Shown: in pieces, positions 1 through 8,426 of the stretch | How positions within the stretch are numbered: the first letter of the stretch is position 1 | How the letters are laid out: each line of letters opens with the position of its first letter | From: Candidozyma auris | Taxonomy: Eukaryota; Ascomycota; Pichiomycetes; Serinales; Metschnikowiaceae | DNA length: 64,000 nt | NCBI RefSeq assembly: GCF_003013715.1 | Contig: NC_072817.1 | Span: forward strand, 434,001 to 498,000 | Direction: 5' to 3' | Position numbers and translations under genes: made by a program | Notes under the pieces: generated by a model | Databases searched by the model: none | Told to the model about the DNA's origin: nothing | What the model saw: the letters and a program-made list of their open reading frames with translations, nothing else

Positions 1-189
1 ATGTTTGGTAGTTTTCCTTTGAAGAAGGGCCTCATTTGGATCCACCTTGGCTTGGGCAGTTGCTTGGAGAAGTCTTGTGGATGTGGACAAGGACTTGTAT
101 GCAAAAGGAAGTCTCAGGCACAATGGCGCTGAAAGCTTAGGAATGGCCAGACGAAGGCTCCCCACAAAAGAGAGCGAAGCAAGCCTCAT
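1..189 (-). CDS. 5' end of a gene with a mitochondrial-type presequence (partial)
   Basis: An ATG at 189..187 opens a frame of 63 codons that stays open to the window edge. The N-terminus is rich in Arg, Ser and Leu and has no acidic residue in its first 49 positions. It includes SLRLAIPKLS and YKSLSTSTRLLQ, then turns to an ordinary composition (KVDPNEALLQRKTTKH). This is the pattern of a cleavable matrix-targeting presequence, so I infer an imported mitochondrial protein. Too little of the mature part is present to name it; a small inner-membrane or TCA-cycle subunit is possible but unproven. It is transcribed divergently from the RNase III gene and shares its upstream region. Confidence 0.55.
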   Translation of the reverse strand, partial: MRLASLSFVGSLRLAIPKLSAPLCLRLPFAYKSLSTSTRLLQATAQAKVDPNEALLQRKTTKH

Positions 190-859
190 TTGAATCCGAT
201 AGTCCTAGTTGAAGATCAAAGGTTTCAGGTATCCTAGATTTTCATCTCACTCTTTTTTAGTGGGGGCACGACTTAGAAGTGGTAGGTGAGACTCTTTTCA
301 AATTTGGTCGGGAGTCAGTTCTTTCTTTTTTATTTTTTTTTACCCTTTTTCTTTTTTGATTTTTGGTCGAAATTTCCATACTCTCCAGTTTTTTGTGTCA
401 ATGGGCGTCTCCATAACTCTCACGTTCTCGGGCACTTTGTGAAATTGGTATAAGCGCTCTCTGCCCGTCCCTCACAGAAAAGCCAAAGAAATATAAACGC
501 TTGAATTTGTCTATGACACAGCTTCATGCAACTGAGTCCCATCAATATTCGCTCTCTACTTGAACTACATCTGTGGGTATAAAATCCCCGGATAATCTTT
601 CTCGTACACTCTATCTACCTGAGTTATGCAGACTCCTCTCAACTCGCTGTCAAAATCATCAATTGCCTAACCCCTCATGATTTAGCTTAAATTCGGGATC
701 AAGCGCCCATACGTTTCATTTTATTTCTTACCGTACTTTTAGTTCTCTATGCCTTGGTCCCGCCGAGAAAGTATACACGAAGAATATCGACTTTGCAATT
801 TCCGACATAGATGCGCATATCAACTACAGCTCATCCCGTCGTGCATTGCAACACCTTCC
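190..859. promoter_or_regulatory. Divergent intergenic region upstream of the RNase III gene
   Basis: No coding frame of interest is seen. It has a T-rich tract at about 319-357 and a TATA-like TATAAAA at 578-584, on the side of the RNase III gene. An in-frame ATG at 749 could extend that protein by 37 residues, but the extension has no domain-like content. Confidence 0.4.
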
Positions 860-2368
860 ATGTCTGAGGCGAATTTCAAGGAATTCTTGGGCAGCTTGGT
901 TGACGCTGCTCTGAATGAACCTCAAGTAAAGAAGCGAAAAGGGTCGCCTACAACCAGGGAGGACAACCACAATGAGTCGACCTTTGGATATGCTCAGATC
1001 AATAAGCTTGAGCACTGCGGGAGGATGCTCCAAAAGTACATCCACTTGGTTGTCGAAGAGGCTCCCACTCTTGAAGACTTGGATGAGATATCCAAAAAAG
1101 CTGAACTAGACGATTTCACCAGGTGTGAGGCCAAGGGCAATAAGCTAGTGAGAATGGTTGCAGCCCTCAAGACCAATTACAAGAAGAAGAAGATACCTAT
1201 CTTTAATGAAATCTTGGAAGAGAGTATACAGCCGCCCACAGAACGAACTGCGTCGTTGACCCTTGAGACACCCTTGGGAAGCTCTGTTTCTAAGCATGAA
1301 GATAATCCCACGCTTTCTTTGACTTTACCCAAAATCGAGGATCCTCAGCTTCAGGCTCGTGTTTTCCAGCATAAGTCAATGTCTGCCAACAAAACATATT
1401 TGGACGAGAAAGAGATTGTCAGCCAGCACAATGAGCGTTTGGAGTTCTTGGGTGACTCTGTGCTAAATACAATGGTGACGAAGATATTGTATGAGAGATT
1501 TCCTTACGCAAAAGAAGGCCAGCTCTCTCAGATGAGAGCCACGCTTGTTTGTAACAAGACTTTGGCAGAGTTCTCCCAGGCATTCAACTTTCATCGCCTT
1601 TTGCGCTGTAATATAGACGAAGAGCATCTTCGTGTTGGCAAACAGAAAGTTTACGCCGATATCTTTGAAGCATATCTTGGTGCTCTCGCTATAGAGCGTG
1701 GCTTCGATCTCAAAGAAGTTCAAGACTGGCTTTCAAGCCTCATGGATAAAAAACTCCGCAAAATGGGCAAGGAACTAGAAAAAACCCAGCCTATCAACAG
1801 AAACGCTAAGGCTGAGCTCTATGCCATGGTGGGTTCTGCATCCATGCATCCACAATACGTTCCTGTTAATAATGGTAATAATGGTGACGTCAGCGGTGAA
1901 AACACAAAGTTTACGGTGCACTGTGTCATGGGGCTGGATATCATGGGTGAAGGTGAGGCGCCTAACTTCCGAGATGCGGGTCTTCGTGCTGCAATGGCTG
2001 CTCTCAAAAACAAACCACTCATGGAGAAGTACAGCCGTAAGCGGGCAGAAACTGACCGTTCTATCACTGTGAGCAAGGGATCCTTTAAAGATACCTTCTC
2101 TGACTTCCCACTTCTTGCTACAGATTCGATCAAGTCCAATAAGTTTGCAAAGAACGAAGCCTATGCGTACTTCGGCAAAGCAGTGGGCATCGCTCCCACT
2201 TATACCACAACGTCAGAAGGTAACCTATACAAGGCAGAATTCAAAGTGAAGGACCACACCATAGCCATAGCTCACGATGTATCTAAGAAAAATGCCGAGC
2301 ACCGTGCGGCTGTCGTTGTTCTACAGAACAAAGACAAGATTGACGAATTCCTACGATGGTTGGATTGA
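860..2368 (+). CDS. DCR1: RNase III with two dsRNA-binding domains (budding-yeast Dicer / Rnt1 type)
   Basis: Double-strand-specific ribonuclease. From the ATG at 860 (502 aa) the order is an N-terminal helical region, one RNase III domain, and two dsRBDs. The catalytic signature ERLEFLGDS lies near residue 193 and the second acidic site ADIFEA near residue 265, so the acidic residues that bind metal are present. dsRBD1 spans about 317-395 and dsRBD2 about 420-502. S. cerevisiae Rnt1 has one dsRBD; the non-canonical Dicers of budding yeasts, including Candida albicans Dcr1, have two. C. albicans Dcr1 is known to do both siRNA production and rRNA/snRNA processing, and I infer a similar dual enzyme here. 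Start choice: the upstream in-frame ATG at 749 adds 37 residues without recognisable content. The alternative name is RNT1. Confidence 0.8.
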   Translation: MSEANFKEFLGSLVDAALNEPQVKKRKGSPTTREDNHNESTFGYAQINKLEHCGRMLQKYIHLVVEEAPTLEDLDEISKKAELDDFTRCEAKGNKLVRMVAALKTNYKKKKIPIFNEILEESIQPPTERTASLTLETPLGSSVSKHEDNPTLSLTLPKIEDPQLQARVFQHKSMSANKTYLDEKEIVSQHNERLEFLGDSVLNTMVTKILYERFPYAKEGQLSQMRATLVCNKTLAEFSQAFNFHRLLRCNIDEEHLRVGKQKVYADIFEAYLGALAIERGFDLKEVQDWLSSLMDKKLRKMGKELEKTQPINRNAKAELYAMVGSASMHPQYVPVNNGNNGDVSGENTKFTVHCVMGLDIMGEGEAPNFRDAGLRAAMAALKNKPLMEKYSRKRAETDRSITVSKGSFKDTFSDFPLLATDSIKSNKFAKNEAYAYFGKAVGIAPTYTTTSEGNLYKAEFKVKDHTIAIAHDVSKKNAEHRAAVVVLQNKDKIDEFLRWLD

Positions 2369-2857
2369 TGCGTTCGAAGTGATCGCATTACTATCTTCGG
2401 TCTTCTTGCAGATAATCAAAGGGGGTGGTCTATTTATGAGCTAGTTTATTCAGTTTCTCATTCTATCAAAGATGTTTATAGACACGAAGAGTCAAAGACC
2501 TTCGTACATTACGTGCTAGCTTGGGCAAGTTCTCTGTTTGCAACGTCTGTGATTAGCTCTATAATACTCTGTTCATTATCACATACATAAACCAAGTCAG
2601 ATCCAACTTGAGGACTTTAAATCAGATCTCAAGCTTCCCTCATTTCACTGATATGACCTATCCATTCTCGTTGGAATTGCCTCGACGAGTCTTTGATCGC
2701 TATAATTACCATAAACTAATGGCTGCGAAAAAGGCAACTCCACCGCCAATTGCCAACTAGACCATAACTACACCCTGATAGAATATCTGTTCACAATTAC
2801 AAACATTAACACATCTCTTTCTTCCCCTCCCCATCTACTCCTCAAAAAGCGTTCACC
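2369..2857. other. Intergenic region between the RNase III gene and the 489-aa ORF
   Basis: 489 bases without a gene. A pyrimidine-rich stretch (about 2813-2843) lies just before the next ATG. Nothing else is recognised. Confidence 0.5.
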
Positions 2858-4327
2858 ATGAATTTCTATTTGCTCTCAAAAGCTCTGGCCGCCACTTGTG
2901 TCACAAGCTCAGCTACAGCAGACGGCCACTTCGTCGATAGTGCCAAACTATTGAAGCATTCACCGATTCTTACTTCCTGCTACTTTGCTAAAGCAAACCT
3001 TTCCATAGTCCCCTCCGAAAGGCTGCTCAGCGACACAGACCACCACTGTGTCAAGCATGTTAAATTTCCCTTTATGGAGTCCTCTGGTCGATCGTTCGCC
3101 GACTCGAAAGCACGAGTGAATGCCCAACACCACTTGAAAGACTCTGCCTTTTCTTTTATATTTGAATTTGGTTTCATTATTCGTCTCTTCTTTGGGGGTA
3201 TTCCAATCGATACTCCCCAACGTGTTTCACGCAGTGTTGGAAACACGTTAACCAGGGTACCTCCTAGCAAAAGGAGCCCAAAAGTGCTCTACAATCCTGA
3301 TTTCGTCCAAAACGAAATTAACTTTACTGCCCATCCCTTCTACGCCCCCTTCTATCGTGTGGATCTCTCATTGATCTCGAGCTTGGCTAAAACTAGGCTA
3401 GCCTCAGCCAAGCATTACAAAAAGAGTGTGAAATTTTTTAAAAACCTCGAGAGCTGTTGCCTTTCCCAACCAAAAGCAGCAAGAGTATCTTTTGCACCTA
3501 GCCCAGTGAAACAAAATTTCATCACTACTGAGCCGCCAATTCTCGTTCAGTCGCTTCCTTCTTCTACATCTACCAAGAGTGCGCTCAAGAAGTCACCAGG
3601 GCCGAGTGCTCTTCCAAGGGTCGAATGGCAAGAGGTCAATTTTGCTGGCTTTTACAAGCTTGTGGACAAAATATTTGCTGTGCTTGAAAATGAAACAGAC
3701 AGCGCAAGTTTCAACGCCAAATTGAACTCGCTCTATTCAGTGCTCTTGCGAGAGGTAGTACTGAAAGTAAAGGCCAACTACACTGGCTACGGCAACAAGC
3801 TTGATCATTTGAGAAGCTCTGTGTTATCCGTACATGGCAATCTTCGAGGCTTACACAACGAGTTGGAGTGTATTAACGATGAATATGAAAGTGGAGAGTC
3901 AATTATTTTGAGACTTTGTAGCTTCAAAAAGAGATTGACGCTAGCCAGCAAGCTGTTCAGCAAATCTTCTCTACACTTTGCCATTGCCACCAAGGAGGCC
4001 AAGAAGGCTCAAGCTTTATTATTTGAAGACATAGTCAAGTGCCAGAAACTTTGTCACAAGGTCCATTCTTGTCAAGCTGATGTGATCAGCTCCTTGACTT
4101 GCAACTCCGATGCACTTCCGGGGGCAATCCGTTTTAGCAAACAGACTTCTTTCATTCATCAGATTAGACCTCAGCCAGTGACAGAAAGGTTTGTGAACTT
4201 GTTGGATGATACCAATTTTTCTCTCAATACGACCGAGATGTTGTTGAAGTCGCTCAAAAACGTCTTCGGACAACTTCTGTGGATCGCTACTCTCGCCAAT
4301 CAAGTCCAGAATCCTCTGCATGTATAA
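2858..4327 (+). CDS. Unrecognised 489-aa protein
   Basis: I do not recognise the family. The ATG sits in a good context (TTCACCATG) after a pyrimidine-rich leader. The first 20 residues are mildly hydrophobic and could be a weak signal or targeting sequence. Residues 100-115 form one short hydrophobic patch (FSFIFEFGFIIRLFFGG). A basic, Ser/Pro-rich stretch around 200-250 includes SALKKSPGP. From about 255 onward the protein is mostly helical with heptad-like spacing. Cys is frequent in the C-terminal half. Codon use is ordinary, and no stop or frame break interrupts it. It may be a fast-evolving lineage-specific protein. Neighbours (RNase III upstream, a tRNA gene downstream) give no functional hint. 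Confidence 0.6.
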   Translation: MNFYLLSKALAATCVTSSATADGHFVDSAKLLKHSPILTSCYFAKANLSIVPSERLLSDTDHHCVKHVKFPFMESSGRSFADSKARVNAQHHLKDSAFSFIFEFGFIIRLFFGGIPIDTPQRVSRSVGNTLTRVPPSKRSPKVLYNPDFVQNEINFTAHPFYAPFYRVDLSLISSLAKTRLASAKHYKKSVKFFKNLESCCLSQPKAARVSFAPSPVKQNFITTEPPILVQSLPSSTSTKSALKKSPGPSALPRVEWQEVNFAGFYKLVDKIFAVLENETDSASFNAKLNSLYSVLLREVVLKVKANYTGYGNKLDHLRSSVLSVHGNLRGLHNELECINDEYESGESIILRLCSFKKRLTLASKLFSKSSLHFAIATKEAKKAQALLFEDIVKCQKLCHKVHSCQADVISSLTCNSDALPGAIRFSKQTSFIHQIRPQPVTERFVNLLDDTNFSLNTTEMLLKSLKNVFGQLLWIATLANQVQNPLHV

Positions 4328-4870
4328 AACCATACGTAATCTTTAATCGAAATAGACGAACAATTCTGATTGTCTCATGTAAGGTAGAGTTGTTCCATCG
4401 GGCCTCATGTGGCAGTTTATAAAAACTTTTTTTTCTTTTTTTTTGTTTGAAGGTTGACAATTTGATTGAAGTGCATTCAATATGATCAAAATATAAAGTA
4501 TTTCTTCAATCGGCTTTAAACATGAGAAAAGGCGTAAACTTTTGCTTCCTTGTACTAGTCTCTTGCATACTACAGCCCCTATTTAGATCTATTCAGATAT
4601 AAAGACGATTAACCACAGATTAGTGTTGAATTCATGTTACACCACGAGGGGCCCCATTAGACTATTATCTTGACAACTTCATCAGGGGAAACTCACTATT
4701 TACAGTCTATTTTCTCATAATAAATAGGCGGTTTGTCACAAAAAGCTTCACGAATTATCTAATTTCGTATTACAACTTTATTAGTCTAACCGCAATGATT
4801 ATTGGGATTAAATTTGACACTAATACAAATCTGATATATTGTTTCATGCTTCCGTTGCTTCCTATATTCA
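4328..4870. other. Intergenic region upstream of tRNA-Ser
   Basis: AT-rich sequence with a T tract at about 4427-4444. I see no coding frame or repeat in it. Confidence 0.5.
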
Positions 4871-4952
4871 GGCAACTTGTCCGAGTGGTTAAGGAGAAAG
4901 ATTAGAAATCTTTTGGGCTTTGCCCGCGCAGGTTCGAGTCCTGCAGTTGTCG
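4871..4952 (+). tRNA. tRNA-Ser (anticodon AGA)
   Basis: A complete cloverleaf can be drawn. The acceptor stem is GGCAACT (4871-4877) with AGTTGTC (4945-4951) and discriminator G. The anticodon stem is AAAGA/TCTTT with loop TTAGAAA, giving anticodon AGA at 4904-4906. There is a long variable arm (GGGC/GCCC), as expected for tRNA-Ser. The T arm is GCAGG-TTCGAGT-CCTGC. No intron. A T run at 4960-4969 is the likely Pol III terminator. AGA (read as IGA) decodes UCU and UCC; it is not the CUG-decoding Ser tRNA. Confidence 0.96.
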
Positions 4953-5300
4953 AACATTATTTTTTTTTTGCCAATCTGTTGAAGCAAGTCAGGAACTAAC
5001 TTCTTGTCCCAAAGACATTGCTACACTTCTGTTTACACTAGGGAACCTACCTAAAGTAAAATTTATACATTTACTTTTTGTTTCAATCAACGCCCAAGTC
5101 AAAAACCAAGGGATACTCTGTTTATTCACTTGCCATGTTCCTCGCAGGCTGATAACGCGTTCGCAGTGTCCTTGTCATGAAGAGTCGTCACCACTGCGAT
5201 TGTCTGCCCGACTACAACTGCAGTTCAACGCTATGATCGGATTCACCTCGCGTTGTCTCTCAACTATATATATCTGTAGAATTCCCCTTAAATTCAAAGA
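4953..5300. other. Intergenic region between tRNA-Ser and the decayed gene
   Basis: Apart from the T run just after the tRNA, no coding signal is seen. An ACGCGT hexamer lies near 5156. Confidence 0.35.
4960..4969 (+). terminator. Pol III T-run terminator of tRNA-Ser
   Basis: Ten T residues begin 7 bases after the tRNA 3' end. Confidence 0.8.
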
Positions 5301-5319
5301 AGAAAAAAAGTATAGCCAA

Positions 5320-6250
5320 AGCGTCTAACATGGAGCTCTCGATGTGGGCCAGCTGCCGAAGTGGAATCCTGGAGTTGGCCCTTGGGACGCTGTTAATTGG
5401 CCTTATTTCCTGGCAAACCTGGCCGGAGGCGACGTACGTTTCCACCATTGCTTGCGAGAGAAGCACAAGTGTCGTAAGAGGTCGCTAAGCCAGCGTCTTA
5501 TGCCCAGATGACCGGTGGTCGGCCCCAGATGGGTCTGATGAAGAAAGTACGGGAAACGCCGATGGATTCGGTAATGGTGTTCACGGGCCGATATCTGAAC
5601 ACGATACAGTGGGTGCCGATCATTTCGGGCGTGACCAGGGAAACCACGTAATAGTCTTCGGAGGACGGCCAGATAAAGCCCATTCTCGGCACACCTCGAT
5701 CTCAAGATCTGAAAATTCTCGCATCAGTCGGTTGGAGGGACGTCTAATTCGAACTGATGTAGAGAGAGGGTTTCGTGTAGTATCTCAATGGCTTGTCCAT
5801 CGATCAAAAGGCTGCTGCTACCGTCCAGGTTGGTGACGACGGGCTGAGCAAACTTGAAATCGTGGTCAACAATAATGAGTGCTACACGGGCATCCTGGAT
5901 TTCGAGGTTGTGTGGTAAGAGCCAATTGCAGCCAGGAACTCTGAAAGTGACAGCAACCATACTGGAGAACGTGGGGGCCGTCACTGAAGAGAGGCTGGTA
6001 GGTGCGGATCTCAACAGTCTGGTTAGCTGGAGAGATTGGCAATAAAGCTGAGCCAAAGTCCCAGTAGCCCACGGCGTTGCTAAGAAAATAACGATGAGGG
6101 GGACCCTTGGGAGGCTTGCCTGGTACAGCCAGGCATTTATTCCACCACGGTGAGTCTAAAGTGGTGGAATACAGGAAGCACGAGGGATCTGTTTGGACAA
6201 GGAGGTACACGATCAGGCGAAGCGGTTCATTTCCGTTAGTACTACGGCTA
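5320..6250 (-). pseudogene. Decayed coding region, possibly a Hyr/Iff-type cell-wall adhesin N-domain
   Basis: Minus-strand protein-like segments occur in different frames, separated by stops and frame changes. Reading N to C they are: a segment at about 6210-5960 with FGSALLPISPANQTVEIRTY; a segment from about 6010 to 5724 with FRVPGCNW, IIVDHDFKF and NLDGSSSLLIDG; and a segment at about 5690-5500 with EDYYVVSLVTPEMIGTHCIVF. Hydrophobic-polar alternation and the order of blocks (a Gln-Thr strand, a G-C pair, then a Gly-Ser-Ser strand) recall the beta-helical N-domain of Hyr/Iff cell-wall proteins, but this is from memory and weak. No single frame covers the region and no intact start with signal peptide is present. 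It could be a relic of another secreted protein family. Confidence 0.35.
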
Positions 6251-6255
6251 GCACG

Positions 6256-6429
6256 TGTTAGCTGTGTTGGTACTTTATTCCCTAGTGTAAACCAGGTACT
6301 AGCGGTTTTTAAAGCTATATCATCGACAGACGCGGTCCAGCGTCGAATTTCACTGTTAACGACTCGTCATGGTTCTAACATCGTTTACAATAGTGAATAT
6401 ACTATCGTCGCCGCTAATTAGTGCTAACA
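6256..6429. repeat. Possible short solo LTR or LTR-like element
   Basis: The segment starts TGTTAGC and ends GCTAACA, a short terminal inverted repeat of the TG...CA kind, 174 bp long. It contains no coding frame and abuts the decayed gene, about 1.3 kb from a tRNA gene. Flanking pentamers (GCACG and CAACG) are not identical, so a target-site duplication is not supported. Confidence 0.2.
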
Positions 6430-6725
6430 CAACGGTTGCAAAACGTAAAGTTCATTTCAAAGCATATTTACAAATTCTTATCCTACTCCCACACGATGTG
6501 AGCTGAACCTAACTGAAATTCACTGAACATTAATTCTGTTTAGAGAAGAAAAATAGAAATAAAGAATAAAATTGCCGTAATATATCTTAGCGTGCTAGCT
6601 TAAGACCCTCTCCGTGTAATGTCTTGTCTCTGGTGCGAAAAATGTATGGGCATCTCATCGCAGCCAAAAAAGTTACTCTGGTGCTTCAACCTTTCAACCA
6701 AACTACTAGACACAAAACGCCCGAG
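6430..6725. promoter_or_regulatory. Leader and promoter region of ARX1
   Basis: AT-rich sequence up to the ARX1 ATG. The reading frame is open upstream of 6726 but has no support as protein. Confidence 0.35.
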
Positions 6726-8426
6726 ATGCAGTTGACGGTCCACCAGGATGACGCTAATATGCTCCTTAGCGAGAAAAACATCCTCTCGGAGCCTGTGTTG
6801 GACAAATACAGAACAGCAGGACAAATTGTGCAGACGACCCTCAAGTACTTGATCCAGCTCATCAACGACTCGTACCACTTGGGCAAAACTGAAAGACCAT
6901 ATAGTTTGCAAGAGCTTTGCGTTCTCGGAGACTCGATGACCCTGAAATTGCTCAATAAGTCGTATACGAATACGGACAAAGTCAGAGAGAAAGGTTTGGC
7001 CCATCCAGTGACAATAGATGTGAACGAGTATGTGGCCAACGTGTCTCCCGAGTTGGACTTGCAGCAGCATTACACTTTTTCGCCAGGCGACGTGGTAACG
7101 ATTTCTACAGGTGCCCATATTGACGGGTACACGGCGTTGGTGTCTCACACAGTGGTGATTTACCCTCCGGGCGTGATGATCGACAACCAGTTAAAACCCG
7201 AGGGACCACTTTTGGGCCCTAAAGCTGACTCCATGGTGGCATCATATATTGCTACAGAAGCTACCGTTGCTCTTTTGGGGCTTGCATTGACGCCGGAGAA
7301 GCTTTCTGTGGTTCCAGGGTTGAATGGTGCATCCAACATCACAGGTGCTCATATTAGAGAACTTGTCGATGGCATTGCCGAGAGTTTTGGATGTGTGGTT
7401 GTACCCGGTTCCAAGGTGAGAAGAATCAGAAGGTTTTTGGCGGGCCAGGCTGAAGGTATCGTTGCAGAGAGAGATTTTAAGGGTGTAGTGTGGAGTGAAA
7501 GTGACCAAGAAACCAATCTCTTAAAGAAGACCACTAACGACCAGTCGTTGATTGTTCACGACAATAAGGAGGCTGCACACTCTACACAGACTTCCCTGGC
7601 CATCCCGTCTGACGAGTTTGTTATTGAGGCTGGCGAAGTGTACAACATAGACATAAGAATGTGTTCGGTCAGAAACCTTGAGAAAGGGTTGGTCACCTTG
7701 GAGGATGTGGACGACTACAAAAATGAGATGGCTAGGCAGACAATTCATATCCGTGATTTTGCCATCACTCACCTGTTGAAGTTGAAGTCTGCCAGAAAGC
7801 TTCTTAACGCTGTGGACAAAAACTTCTCCGTTTACCCATTCAAGCTTACGTATATGTGCGAGTCCTTCCCCGTTGACCATGAGTCTGGTGACGCTGTGAA
7901 GCAGCTAGAGGAAATCAAGAAGGAGATTAAGGTCCACAGATTGGGTCTTAGCGAATTGAGCAACAGATACTTGACCAGAGCCAAACCAGTGCAAAGAGTG
8001 AAGCTGATTCCTTTACTGAAGATTCTCACCACAGACAACAAGACGGGTAGACACGGCATTGACGCTACCAAATTGACTCTACCTGGCAGAGAAGTGCCGT
8101 TGCCGGCTTTGGGAGTCAGTGCGCTCAAATTGAAGTCTCTTTTGAAGCATGGCTCGATTGCTGATGCTATTTCCAGAGAGTCTACCACCATTGTGTTGAA
8201 TAACGCCTCATCGAACAATGTTGTGCGTTTGACAGGAGGTAATCAAGCATTCAAGCCCTCGTGGGTTCACTCGCAGTTCCAAGTTGGTGGCCTCATCCAG
8301 CCAACCGTGGAGGCCTTGAGCCAGTTGGTGCAAGACAGCAGGTTTGGTATCAAGATTAAGGAGATACAGCCGTACAAGTTGAACGAGGAGGTGTTGCATT
8401 TGACCGAGACGATGCAGTTGGACTAG
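6726..8426 (+). CDS. ARX1: Arx1, pre-60S ribosome export factor (methionine-aminopeptidase fold)
   Basis: Shuttling factor that binds pre-60S particles near the peptide exit tunnel and helps nuclear export through FG nucleoporins. It has a MetAP-like fold without peptidase activity. The 566-aa product aligns along its length with yeast Arx1: KYRTAGQI, LTPEKL, VVPGSKVRRIRRFLAGQ, EGIVAERDFKGVVW, LTLPGREVPLP and RLTGGNQ. The metal-binding residues of true aminopeptidases are not evident, as expected for Arx1. The start at 6726 (MQLTVHQDD) matches the family's N-terminus; the open frame upstream contains an ATG at 6642 but no homologous sequence. Confidence 0.94.
   Translation: MQLTVHQDDANMLLSEKNILSEPVLDKYRTAGQIVQTTLKYLIQLINDSYHLGKTERPYSLQELCVLGDSMTLKLLNKSYTNTDKVREKGLAHPVTIDVNEYVANVSPELDLQQHYTFSPGDVVTISTGAHIDGYTALVSHTVVIYPPGVMIDNQLKPEGPLLGPKADSMVASYIATEATVALLGLALTPEKLSVVPGLNGASNITGAHIRELVDGIAESFGCVVVPGSKVRRIRRFLAGQAEGIVAERDFKGVVWSESDQETNLLKKTTNDQSLIVHDNKEAAHSTQTSLAIPSDEFVIEAGEVYNIDIRMCSVRNLEKGLVTLEDVDDYKNEMARQTIHIRDFAITHLLKLKSARKLLNAVDKNFSVYPFKLTYMCESFPVDHESGDAVKQLEEIKKEIKVHRLGLSELSNRYLTRAKPVQRVKLIPLLKILTTDNKTGRHGIDATKLTLPGREVPLPALGVSALKLKSLLKHGSIADAISRESTTIVLNNASSNNVVRLTGGNQAFKPSWVHSQFQVGGLIQPTVEALSQLVQDSRFGIKIKEIQPYKLNEEVLHLTETMQLD

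Noticed and set aside
749..859. Upstream in-frame ATG of the RNase III gene, giving 37 extra residues
   Set aside because: The extension has no domain-like content, and the ATG at 860 starts a normal N-terminus. It remains possible.
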